NCBI GenBank assembly: GCA_041859095.1
Contig: JBHEKY010000039.1
Location: 1-64,000, forward strand
Direction: 5' to 3'
DNA from: UBA1422 sp041859095
GTDB taxonomy: Bacteria; Bacillota; Clostridia; Peptostreptococcales; Anaerovoracaceae
DNA length: 64,000 bases
The notes under the pieces were generated by a model. It did not search any database. It was not told where the DNA came from and saw only the letters and a program-made list of their open reading frames with translations. The stretch's first letter is position 1. Each line of letters starts with the position of its first letter. Of the stretch, positions 1 through 7,728 are shown piece after piece. A program made the translations under genes and the position numbers.

Positions 1-59
1 AACCACTGAGCTTTACAAACAAAATGGGGAAAGAACGGTTGAAGGAGGCGAGAAAGTAA
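1..59 (+). CDS. rnfC: RnfC C-terminal end (partial)
   Basis: Only the last 18 codons are inside the window, in frame 3, ending with a TAA at 57-59 just before the rnfD start at 62. The visible tail is short, basic and uninformative. The identity is inferred from context: in clostridial Rnf operons the gene before rnfD is rnfC, the NADH-binding iron-sulfur subunit. A GGAGG site at 44-48 inside this tail serves rnfD. Confidence 0.6.
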   Translation, partial: PLSFTNKMGKERLKEARK

Positions 60-61
60 CG

Positions 62-1039
62 ATGGATAGTTTAAGAAACAAACATCATTTGAAATTGACA
101 GTAACAGCTTCACCCCATTTAGTATCAGAGTTGTCAACTTCCCGGATTATGTTGTTCGTTAGTGTAGCATTGCTGCCTGCGCTTGTGGCCAGCACCTATT
201 ATTTCGGACTTCGCGTGCTGACAATGACGGCAGTTTGTATTATAACCTGCGTTGTGCTGGAATATGTATTCAACATGATTTTGAGACGGCAGCAAACTGT
301 GGGCGACTATAGTGCGGTCGTAACAGGGATGCTCATAGCATTTAACTTGCCCTCAAATTTTCCTTATACTATGGCTATTGTCGGCTGTTTTGTTGCGATT
401 GTAGTAATGAAGCAGCTTTTCGGAGGAATTGGCCAAAACATCGTAAATCCAGCCATTGCAGCCCGTGTCGTGCTATTGGTATCATTCCCGGTTGAAATGA
501 CATCCTGGCCGGTTCCGAGCCCATTATTTCAAGGAGGAACTCAAGGAGTGGATGCAGTGACTGCCGCTACCCCATTGTCTTTGTGGCAACAGGGAGAAAG
601 CCTGCCACCCAATGTGGATCTCTTCCTAGGAAACATAGGTGGATCCATGGCAGAAGTCAGTGCGTTGGCCATTCTCATTGGATTCATATTTTTATTATAC
701 AAAAGAGTGGTGTCACCATTGATTCCTGTGACATTCATTGGCACAGTTTTTCTCTTTGCAATACTTGCAGGAGAAGATCCAGTCTTCCAAATTCTCGCAG
801 GTGGCGTCATGTTGGGGGCTTGTTTTATGGCCTCAGATTATGTTACATCACCTACGCTACCGCTAGGTCAACTAATCTTTGGTGTGGGGTGTGGCTTAAT
901 CACTATGGCCATTCGATTGTTTGGTAACTTTCCGGAGGGCGTATCCTTTGCGATTTTATTCATGAACCTCCTGACACCTCAAATTGATTCTTTCTGCAAT
1001 ACAATGATTGTCAGGAAGTATGAGAGTAGGGGCCAATGA
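62..1039 (+). CDS. rnfD: Rnf complex subunit RnfD
   Basis: Membrane subunit of the Rnf complex, which oxidises ferredoxin, reduces NAD+ and pumps Na+ or H+ across the cytoplasmic membrane. The 325-residue protein is a series of hydrophobic helices. Its flavinylation motif reads DAVTAAT around residues 164-170, so Thr170 is the expected site of covalently bound FMN; the family motif is usually S/T-G-A-T and here the Gly is Ala. The gene follows rnfC by two bases and its stop overlaps the rnfG start in an ATGA junction, which implies translational coupling. Length fits the family. Confidence 0.95.
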   Translation: MDSLRNKHHLKLTVTASPHLVSELSTSRIMLFVSVALLPALVASTYYFGLRVLTMTAVCIITCVVLEYVFNMILRRQQTVGDYSAVVTGMLIAFNLPSNFPYTMAIVGCFVAIVVMKQLFGGIGQNIVNPAIAARVVLLVSFPVEMTSWPVPSPLFQGGTQGVDAVTAATPLSLWQQGESLPPNVDLFLGNIGGSMAEVSALAILIGFIFLLYKRVVSPLIPVTFIGTVFLFAILAGEDPVFQILAGGVMLGACFMASDYVTSPTLPLGQLIFGVGCGLITMAIRLFGNFPEGVSFAILFMNLLTPQIDSFCNTMIVRKYESRGQ

Positions 1040-1539
1040 TGAAGAGCAAAGAAAAAAGAGAATCCGGGATGGGTAAATATGTTGTTCCAACAATGGTTTT
1101 GGTCATTATTTGTATCATCGTGACAGGTGCCCTTGCGTACACTTATGGTATCACTGCACCAACCATACAAAAAAACCTCGAAGAGCGGGAGCGTCTGGCT
1201 GCTGAAGAAGTACTGGGTGGAATTGAAGGAGTGGCCTTGAAGTCGCAGGTAAAAAGCTATGGCGGAAAACTTCTGGCAATTGTTGGTATTTCCAAGAGTG
1301 GAGAGATCACCGGCGTCAAAGTGCTGACCCATTCTGACACGCCCGGACTTGGCACGCAACCCATGAAAGAGGAATATTTGAAGCAATATATTGGCCTCAC
1401 TGAAGTAAGCGCCGATCACATTAACGACGATTCGGCAGTTGATGCAGTGACGGGAGCCACCATCTCCTCAAATGCTATTTACCATGCCGTTTCACAAGCA
1501 TTGGCAAATTATAAAAAAACGGGGGGTGAACAGGAATGA
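1036..1539 (+). CDS. rnfG: Rnf complex subunit RnfG
   Basis: Electron-transfer subunit carrying a covalent FMN on the outer face of the membrane. The 167-residue protein has one N-terminal membrane anchor (about residues 14-36) and an FMN-binding domain. Near the C-terminus the sequence DAVTGAT places the flavinylated threonine at Thr142. Two adjacent ATG codons (1036 and 1039) could start translation; the first overlaps the rnfD stop. The stop overlaps rnfE (ATGA). The flavin motif matches the classic motif better than that of RnfD. Confidence 0.95.
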   Translation: MMKSKEKRESGMGKYVVPTMVLVIICIIVTGALAYTYGITAPTIQKNLEERERLAAEEVLGGIEGVALKSQVKSYGGKLLAIVGISKSGEITGVKVLTHSDTPGLGTQPMKEEYLKQYIGLTEVSADHINDDSAVDAVTGATISSNAIYHAVSQALANYKKTGGEQE

Positions 1540-2219
1540 AAGAACAATTAAAGACACTAACAAACGGAATAATAAAAGAAAACCCTGTTTTGGTATTATT
1601 GCTAGGGCTATGTCCTACATTAGCTACAACCACCGGAGCCACCAATGGGTTTGGCATGGGGATTTCGACCATGGCAGTATTGGTTTGTTCCAACATTGTA
1701 ATTTCGTTGTTAAGAGACATTATTCCAAACAAAGTTCGTGTGCCGGCATATATTGTTGTTATTGCGGGTTTTGTAACCATCGTGCAAATGCTTCTCAAAG
1801 CATATTTGCCGACGCTGGATGCAGCCCTAGGCCTATATATTCCATTGATCGTCGTCAACTGCATTATATTTGGCCGTGCGGAAATGTTTGCCAGCAAAAA
1901 TAAAGTGCTGAATTCGGCAATGGACGGGATTGGCATGGGGATTGGGTTCACTTTGGCATTGACCATCATTGGGTTTATTCGAGAAGCCTTAGGAAGTGGC
2001 GCAATCTTTGGAATGTCTTTTGCCGGGGAGGCTTGGACACCAATGATGATCTTTATGCTAGCGCCCGGTGGATTCTTTGTCCTTGCCATCATCATTGCAA
2101 CCATTAACTGGCTGTCAAAAGGACAAGCCATTAAGAAGAAAGAAATCGGCTGCGATGGCTGTCCTATGATTGAAAAATGCGGCGGATATTGTGACAGAGA
2201 GGAGGGGAGACTCGCATGA
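1536..2219 (+). CDS. rnfE: Rnf complex subunit RnfE
   Basis: Integral membrane subunit of the Rnf complex, homologous to NqrD; with RnfA it forms the membrane core that holds an intramembrane iron-sulfur centre. The 227-residue protein has about six hydrophobic helices and the conserved segments LGLCPTLA near residue 30 and VVNCIIFGR near residue 105, each with a cysteine at a helix end. The C-terminus carries an extra cysteine cluster, C206-X2-C209-X5-C215-X3-C219, followed by a charged tail, not part of the core fold I know. Overlaps rnfA by ATGA. Confidence 0.95.
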   Translation: MKEQLKTLTNGIIKENPVLVLLLGLCPTLATTTGATNGFGMGISTMAVLVCSNIVISLLRDIIPNKVRVPAYIVVIAGFVTIVQMLLKAYLPTLDAALGLYIPLIVVNCIIFGRAEMFASKNKVLNSAMDGIGMGIGFTLALTIIGFIREALGSGAIFGMSFAGEAWTPMMIFMLAPGGFFVLAIIIATINWLSKGQAIKKKEIGCDGCPMIEKCGGYCDREEGRLA

Positions 2220-2809
2220 AAGAATTAATCGTAATAATGATGACTGTCATTCTGGTGGACAACTTTGTCCTCTCCCAATTTCTGGGGATCTGTCCCTTCC
2301 TTGGGGTTTCCAAAAAAATGGATTCAGCCAAAGGGATGGGCATTGCGGTAACCTTTGTCATGTTTATTGCTACTGCGGTTACCTGGCCAATCCAAAAGTA
2401 CCTACTAGAGAGATACGATGTGGAATACTTGCAGACATTGGTATTCATTCTCATTATAGCATCATTGGTTCAACTGGTTGAAGTAACGCTGAAAAAGTAT
2501 ATCCCGCCACTTTATAAGTCGTTGGGTATATACCTGCCATTGATCACCACTAACTGTGCTGTTTTGGGGGTTACCATTATGAATATTAACGAGGAATACA
2601 CCTACCTACAGTCCCTGTCCAATACCTTGGGAGCAGGGTTAGGCTTCCTTCTAGCGATGGTATTGTTTTCCGGTGTAAGAAAACGACTGGAAGATAGCAC
2701 CATGATTCCAGAAGCATTCAGAGGCATTCCAATAACCTTGGTGAGTGCATCCCTGCTTTCAGTTGCCTTTATGGGCTTCGGAGGAATTGTAGAGGGCATA
2801 TTTTTATAA
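2216..2809 (+). CDS. rnfA: Rnf complex subunit RnfA
   Basis: Integral membrane partner of RnfE, homologous to NqrE. The 197-residue protein begins with a hydrophobic helix containing LSQFLGICPFLGV and later has LITTNCAVLG; the cysteines in these two motifs are the conserved metal-centre ligands of the RnfA/NqrE family. About six membrane segments, normal length. The start overlaps the rnfE stop, and a gap of 50 bases separates it from rnfB, which has its own ribosome site. Confidence 0.96.
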   Translation: MKELIVIMMTVILVDNFVLSQFLGICPFLGVSKKMDSAKGMGIAVTFVMFIATAVTWPIQKYLLERYDVEYLQTLVFILIIASLVQLVEVTLKKYIPPLYKSLGIYLPLITTNCAVLGVTIMNINEEYTYLQSLSNTLGAGLGFLLAMVLFSGVRKRLEDSTMIPEAFRGIPITLVSASLLSVAFMGFGGIVEGIFL

Positions 2810-2859
2810 GTTGAATTCATGCTAATCAAACAGCATAACAATAGAGAAGGGAAAGAACT

Positions 2860-3660
2860 ATGGATATTTTAATTCCGGTTCTCATCGTTGGAGCCATTGG
2901 GCTATTGGCAGGCGTTGTCTTGACCATTGCCTCCAAAATCATGCACGTTTCCGTGGATGAAAAGGTTGCCCAAATATATGAAAAACTACCAGGTGTCAAC
3001 TGTGGGGCATGTGGATTTGCAGGCTGCGAGGATTACGCCAATGCATTGGTGTCTGACAAAAAGATCAGCACCTCACTATGCCCTGTTGGAGGCGCATACC
3101 TGGCTTTTGCCATTGCAGATGCCCTTGGAGTGGAAACGGATGAAAGGGAACCCATGGTGGCCACAGTCTTGTGCCAGGGATATTCTGATGCCATCCGCAG
3201 AGTGATGAAACATGACAAAATCTGGAGCTGCAGGGCAGCGACCCAACTTTATGGAGGGCAGATGGAGTGTAGCTTTGGATGCCTTGGCATGGGTGACTGC
3301 GAAAAGGTCTGCCCCTCGGATGCAATCAATATTATCGATGGCTTGGCCATCGTCGATGATGACAAATGTACCGGATGTGGACTTTGCATCAAGGCTTGTC
3401 CAAAGAATGTCATCATCTTGAGACCAACAAAAAGAATCATCTATGTGGCATGCAAATCTTTAGATACTGGACTTGTAACAATGAAAGCTTGCGATCAGGG
3501 TTGTATTGCCTGTAATAAGTGTGTCGAAGTATGCAAGTTCGATGCGATCAAAGTCGAAAATAACCTGGCAGTGATGGGCTACGATAAGTGTACTTTATGC
3601 GGTATGTGCGAGAAAGTATGCATCACTGGAGCCATTGTGAATCTTCGAAAAAGAAAATAG
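2860..3660 (+). CDS. rnfB: Rnf complex ferredoxin-like subunit RnfB
   Basis: Soluble, membrane-anchored iron-sulfur subunit that accepts electrons from reduced ferredoxin. The 266-residue protein has an N-terminal helix (about 5-27), a four-cysteine motif NCGACGFAGC near residues 47-56 completed by a cysteine near 75, and then several [4Fe-4S] ferredoxin motifs: around 137-150 with a CP, CTGCGLCIKACP near 170, CIACNKCVEVC near 213, and CTLCGMCEKVC near 244. This multi-cluster layout is typical of clostridial RnfB. It is the last gene of the operon and is followed by a terminator hairpin. Confidence 0.96.
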   Translation: MDILIPVLIVGAIGLLAGVVLTIASKIMHVSVDEKVAQIYEKLPGVNCGACGFAGCEDYANALVSDKKISTSLCPVGGAYLAFAIADALGVETDEREPMVATVLCQGYSDAIRRVMKHDKIWSCRAATQLYGGQMECSFGCLGMGDCEKVCPSDAINIIDGLAIVDDDKCTGCGLCIKACPKNVIILRPTKRIIYVACKSLDTGLVTMKACDQGCIACNKCVEVCKFDAIKVENNLAVMGYDKCTLCGMCEKVCITGAIVNLRKRK

Positions 3661-3672
3661 AAGATACCATTG

Positions 3673-3704
3673 TAGTGGCTGTTATGAAGCCACTGCGTTT
3701 TCTT
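3673..3704 (+). terminator. rnf operon terminator
   Basis: A 7-bp perfect stem (AGTGGCT at 3674-3680, AGCCACT at 3688-3694) with a 7-base loop is followed by GCGTTTTCTT. It lies 13 bases after the rnfB stop. Confidence 0.75.
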
Positions 3705-3747
3705 GAACAAACCATAAAGGTAAGTTCTTGACCATATATTCTTATGG

Positions 3748-3776
3748 TTGTAAATACTTATGTTAGGATTTATAAT
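3748..3776 (+). promoter_or_regulatory. possible upstream PFOR promoter (P1)
   Basis: TTGTAA at 3748-3753 and TATAAT at 3771-3776 are 17 bases apart, a good SigA-type match, about 175 bases before the PFOR start. A short symmetric element (GTATACTGTATAC) follows immediately. Confidence 0.5.
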
Positions 3777-3821
3777 AGGTATACTGTATACAAAGAACGG
3801 ACTCAATGTTCCTTGTTGGAT

Positions 3822-3873
3822 ATTGTATTATTTTCAATACAATGTTGACATAAGCAGACCCATGAGATAAAAT
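3822..3873 (+). promoter_or_regulatory. PFOR promoter P2 with upstream dyad
   Basis: TTGACA at 3845-3850, a 17-base spacer, and TAAAAT at 3868-3873 form a near-consensus SigA promoter. Directly upstream lies a perfect inverted repeat, ATTGTATT (3822-3829), six bases, AATACAAT (3836-3843), centred near -47. A related sequence, CAATGTATTGTAT, recurs downstream at 3921-3933. The dyad is a plausible operator; no regulator is identified. Confidence 0.65.
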
Positions 3874-3950
3874 CTATACTCAATATGGTGGGCAAATATA
3901 ACCCAAAAACCCATATTTTTCAATGTATTGTATATTTAACGGAGGTTAAA

Positions 3951-6900
3951 ATGACACATAAAAAAATGAAAACTATGGACGGCAACACTGCAGCTGCATA
4001 CGTATCGTACGCATTTACTGAAGTAGCCGCAATCTATCCAATCACTCCTTCATCCACCATGGCTGAAGTGGTGGACGACATGGCAGCCCACGGAGAAAAA
4101 AATATCTTCGGACAGGAAGTCAAAGTTGTGGAAATGCAGTCAGAAGGAGGCGCTGCAGGAGCGGTTCACGGCTCTTTAGCCGCCGGTGCGCTGACTACTA
4201 CTTACACAGCATCCCAGGGATTGCTTTTGATGATCCCAAACATGTACAAGATTGCAGGGGAATTTTTGCCTGGCGTATTTCATGTTTCGGCAAGAACATT
4301 AGCGACCCATGCACTTTGCATTTTTGGAGACCACAGTGATGTCATGTCCACAAGACAAACCGGTTTCTCATTCTTATGCTCCGGTTCTGTTCAAGAAGTT
4401 ATGGATTTAGCCGGTATTGCCCATTTGTCAGCCATTCGTTCTAGAGTGCCTTTTGTGCATTTCTTTGATGGATTTAGAACTTCCCACGAAGTCCAAAAGA
4501 TAGAAGCCATCGATTATGAAGATTTCAGCAAACTGGTGGATCAAGAAGCACTCCAAAAATTCCGCGACAACGCATTGAACCCGGAACATCCAGTCACAAG
4601 AGGCTCGGCCCAAAACCCGGATATTTTCTTCCAGGCAAGAGAAGCGGGACAAAAGTACACGGATAACGTACCTGCAGTGGTGCAAGGATATATGGATGAC
4701 ATTTCGAAGCTGACCGGAAGATCCTATCACCTATTTGATTATGTAGGGGCACCTGATGCAGAGCATGTTATCGTCGCAATGGGTTCTGTTTGTGAAACCA
4801 TCGAAGAGACCATGGCAGCACTACTTTCCAAGGGTGAGAAAGTGGGCTTGATTAAGGTTCGATTATATCGCCCGTGGGCACCGGAATACCTAAAGAAGGT
4901 ACTTCCCTCCACGGTCAAAAATATCGTAACCCTAGATCGAACCAAAGAAACTGGCGCGCTGGGGGATCCTTTGTATATGGATATCAAGGCGATGTTCTAT
5001 GGAGAAACCGACGCACCAACAGTTATTGGCGGACGATATGGACTGGGTTCCAAAGACACCACCCCGGGACAGATTCTGGCAGTCTTTGAAAACCTAAAAC
5101 AAGAATCCCCAAAAGACCATTTCACCATTGGCATCACCGATGATGTATATATGAGTTCTCTTGAGACCATCAAAAATACCACTGAGCCAGCCGACACAGT
5201 ACGGTGCAAGTTCTGGGGATTAGGGTCTGATGGAACGGTTGGTGCTAACAAGCAAGCCATTAAAATAATTGGCGACTATACCGACCTTTATGCCCAAGGA
5301 TATTTCGCTTACGATTCCAAAAAATCCGGAGGGGTTACCATCTCCCATTTAAGATTCGGCAAAAATCCGATTCAGTCCACTTATCTGATTGCCGAAGCAG
5401 ACTTTGTCGCCTGCCACAATCAGGCATACGTGAACCAGTACAACCTGCTGAAGGGACTAAAAAAAGGCGGAACCTTCGTACTTAACTGTATCTGGAACGC
5501 AGAGGAGCTTGACAGTCAACTACCTGCTTCCATGAAACGATACTTGGCAGAAAACGACATCGCGTTTTATACCATCAACGCCACAGATATTGCTACTAGA
5601 CTGGGTCATGGCAACAGAATCAGTATGATTATGCAGGCAGCATTCTTTAAATTATCCAAGGTCATTCCTGAGGCAGAAGCCATGGGATACCTGAAAGCAT
5701 CCATCGTGGAAGCTTATGGCAGCAAAGGCGATAATGTTGTCAGGATGAACCAAGCCGCAGTGGATGAAGGTGCAAACGGATACACAAAAATTAAAATACC
5801 TGACAATTGGGCAGAGGCTGTTGATGCACCGGGCGAAGTCAGCGACAAGCCGGAATTCATCACCAAGGTTCTTGTTCCCATGAACAGACAAGAAGGCGAC
5901 GAACTGCCGGTAAGCTTATTCGTTGAGGGTGCTGATGGTACTTTCCCAGCGGGAACTTCAGCTTACGAAAAACGTGGCGTGGCTGTGGATGTTCCCCATT
6001 GGATTTCCGGCAACTGCATCCAGTGCAATCAATGCTCCTTTGTCTGCCCTCATGCAGCCATCAGACCGGTGGTCGCAAATGAGGAAGAAATGAAGCAGGC
6101 ACCGGATTCTTTTGAGACACTTCCTGCCTCAGGAAAGGGTTTCGAAGGCCTGTCTTACAGGATTCAAGTGACTCCGCTAGATTGTATGGGTTGCGGAAAC
6201 TGTGCAGACATCTGTCCGGCAAAGACCAAAGCATTGGAAATGAAGCCACTGGATACCCAGCTTGATCAAATTGATAACTGGAACTTCGGCACCACTGTAT
6301 CTCTCAAAGATGATATTGTCGCCAAGACTTCCGTAAAGGGTAGCCAGTTTGCCCATCCTTACATGGAATTCTCTGGTGCATGCGCGGGATGCGGAGAAAC
6401 CCCATATATCAAAGTCATCACCCAGCTTTTCGGAGATCGGATGATGATTGCCAACGCCACCGGTTGCTCCTCCATTTGGGGCGCTTCCGCACCTTCCACA
6501 CCATACTGCAAGGATGAAAATGGAAGAGGTCCGTCCTGGGCCAACTCCCTCTTTGAAGACAATGCAGAGTATGGACTGGGTATGGCCATGGGCGTTAAAC
6601 AAATGAGACACAAGTTGGAAGACCTGATTTCAGAGTTGATGAGCAAGACCGACAAAACACCACTTGCGGAAGCCTGCAAAGACTGGCTTGAGAATCTGGA
6701 AAACGGGGATCAAAGCAGAATGTATAGCGACAAGTTGGTTGAAGTGATTTCTTCCGTCAATCTCTGTCCGGAATGCAAAGATCTGGCAGACCAGATTCTG
6801 CTGAAGAAAGATTTCCTTGTCAAGAAATCCGTCTGGTGTGTCGGTGGAGACGGCTGGGCATACGATATTGGTTATGGCGGTCTTGACCACGTTCTTTCCA

Positions 6901-7490
6901 CTGGAGAAGACATCAATCTGCTGGTATTTGATACAGAAGTCTACTCCAATACAGGTGGACAGTCTTCCAAAGCGACTCCTACAGCAGCCATTGCCAAATT
7001 CGCTGCTTCCGGCAAACGAACCGGCAAAAAGGATCTGGGCATGATGGCCATGAGTTATGGCTATGTCTATGTGGCACAGGTGGGAATGGGTGCTGATAAG
7101 AATCAGTTCATGAAAGCTGTCATTGAAGCCGAAAACTACAAGGGACCGTCTCTGATTATCTGTTACGCACCTTGCGTCAACCATGGCCTCAAAAAAGGCA
7201 TGAATAAGGCACAGGAGAACATCAAGGATGCGGTGGAATGCGGCTACTGGAACCTATACCGTTTCAACCCGGAATTAGAAGACCAAGGCAAGAATCCATT
7301 AATCTTGGACAGCAAACCGCCTACCGGCAACTTCCGCGATTTCATCATGGGACAGGTAAGATACTCCTCCTTGGTGAAGGAATTCCCTGGCGTGGCAGAG
7401 AGCCTCTTTGAACAAACCGAAAAAGAAGCAATTACCAGATATAAAAAGTATAAACAATTGGCTGACCTGCCACCTCTCGACCAAGAGTAA
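3951..7490 (+). CDS. nifJ: pyruvate:ferredoxin (flavodoxin) oxidoreductase
   Basis: Single-chain enzyme that converts pyruvate and CoA to acetyl-CoA, CO2 and reduced ferredoxin. The start at 3951 is chosen because GGAGG sits at 3941-3945 and the protein then begins MTHKKMKTMDGNTAAA, the usual PFOR N-terminus; an in-frame ATG at 3885 has no ribosome site. In 1179 residues the domains follow the family order: pyrimidine-binding, transketolase C-terminal-like, gamma domain (about 410-610), EKR region, two ferredoxin clusters (CIQCNQCSFVCP and CMGCGNCADICP near 690-760), and the TPP-binding domain with CAGCGE. It sits after the Rnf operon, which uses its ferredoxin. Also called porA/pfor. Confidence 0.97.
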   Translation: MTHKKMKTMDGNTAAAYVSYAFTEVAAIYPITPSSTMAEVVDDMAAHGEKNIFGQEVKVVEMQSEGGAAGAVHGSLAAGALTTTYTASQGLLLMIPNMYKIAGEFLPGVFHVSARTLATHALCIFGDHSDVMSTRQTGFSFLCSGSVQEVMDLAGIAHLSAIRSRVPFVHFFDGFRTSHEVQKIEAIDYEDFSKLVDQEALQKFRDNALNPEHPVTRGSAQNPDIFFQAREAGQKYTDNVPAVVQGYMDDISKLTGRSYHLFDYVGAPDAEHVIVAMGSVCETIEETMAALLSKGEKVGLIKVRLYRPWAPEYLKKVLPSTVKNIVTLDRTKETGALGDPLYMDIKAMFYGETDAPTVIGGRYGLGSKDTTPGQILAVFENLKQESPKDHFTIGITDDVYMSSLETIKNTTEPADTVRCKFWGLGSDGTVGANKQAIKIIGDYTDLYAQGYFAYDSKKSGGVTISHLRFGKNPIQSTYLIAEADFVACHNQAYVNQYNLLKGLKKGGTFVLNCIWNAEELDSQLPASMKRYLAENDIAFYTINATDIATRLGHGNRISMIMQAAFFKLSKVIPEAEAMGYLKASIVEAYGSKGDNVVRMNQAAVDEGANGYTKIKIPDNWAEAVDAPGEVSDKPEFITKVLVPMNRQEGDELPVSLFVEGADGTFPAGTSAYEKRGVAVDVPHWISGNCIQCNQCSFVCPHAAIRPVVANEEEMKQAPDSFETLPASGKGFEGLSYRIQVTPLDCMGCGNCADICPAKTKALEMKPLDTQLDQIDNWNFGTTVSLKDDIVAKTSVKGSQFAHPYMEFSGACAGCGETPYIKVITQLFGDRMMIANATGCSSIWGASAPSTPYCKDENGRGPSWANSLFEDNAEYGLGMAMGVKQMRHKLEDLISELMSKTDKTPLAEACKDWLENLENGDQSRMYSDKLVEVISSVNLCPECKDLADQILLKKDFLVKKSVWCVGGDGWAYDIGYGGLDHVLSTGEDINLLVFDTEVYSNTGGQSSKATPTAAIAKFAASGKRTGKKDLGMMAMSYGYVYVAQVGMGADKNQFMKAVIEAENYKGPSLIICYAPCVNHGLKKGMNKAQENIKDAVECGYWNLYRFNPELEDQGKNPLILDSKPPTGNFRDFIMGQVRYSSLVKEFPGVAESLFEQTEKEAITRYKKYKQLADLPPLDQE

Positions 7491-7507
7491 TTAATTATTT
7501 CAACCAA

Positions 7508-7543
7508 AAGGCCTGCACCATTATTATGGAGCAGGCCTTATTT
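7508..7543 (+). terminator. PFOR terminator
   Basis: Nine-base stem AAGGCCTGC (7508-7516) and GCAGGCCTT (7531-7539) with a 14-base loop, followed by ATTT. It starts 18 bases after the PFOR stop. Confidence 0.8.
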
Positions 7544-7562
7544 CATTGCAGGAAAGAAGAGG

Positions 7563-7600
7563 TAACGAAAAAGCAGGCCGGGAGATCCCCAGCCTGCTTT
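7563..7600 (-). terminator. terminator of the NSS transporter operon
   Basis: AAAGCAGGC (7570-7578) and GCCTGCTTT (7592-7600) form a nine-base stem. Read on the minus strand the hairpin is followed by TTTTTCG, so it terminates the leftward transporter operon; it lies just beyond the PFOR terminator. Confidence 0.75.
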
Positions 7601-7622
7601 CATTGTTGTTTGATCTCGAGTA

Positions 7623-7727
7623 TTAGTTTTTGCCTTTGTTTTTAAAAGCGATATAGATAGCTACGCCACAACCGCCCCAAAGACCTACACAACCAATAAT
7701 CATCATAATAATAGCATCAGTACTCAT
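7623..7727 (-). CDS. metS: 34-residue MetS-like small subunit of NSS transporter
   Basis: A 34-codon reading frame directly downstream of the symporter on the minus strand. It starts MSTDAIIMMIIGCVGLWGG, has one membrane helix (about residues 5-27) and ends in a lysine-rich tail. Its ribosome site, AAGGAGGT, is inside the last codons of the symporter, and only one base separates the symporter stop from this start. Tiny MetS proteins next to NSS transporters are known from the MetPS methionine importer of Corynebacterium; this one fits in size, topology and place. Function as an accessory subunit is inferred. Confidence 0.8.
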   Translation of the reverse strand: MSTDAIIMMIIGCVGLWGGCGVAIYIAFKNKGKN

Positions 7728-7728
7728 A

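Noticed and set aside
3885..3950. N-terminal extension of PFOR by 22 codons
   Set aside because: It starts near the expected transcription start, has no ribosome site, and the family N-terminus begins at 3951 behind GGAGG.
7560..7600. Mobile-element inverted repeat near two similar hairpins (7508-7600)
   Set aside because: Both share GCAGGC but are ordinary terminators of convergent genes; no transposase or target duplication is present.
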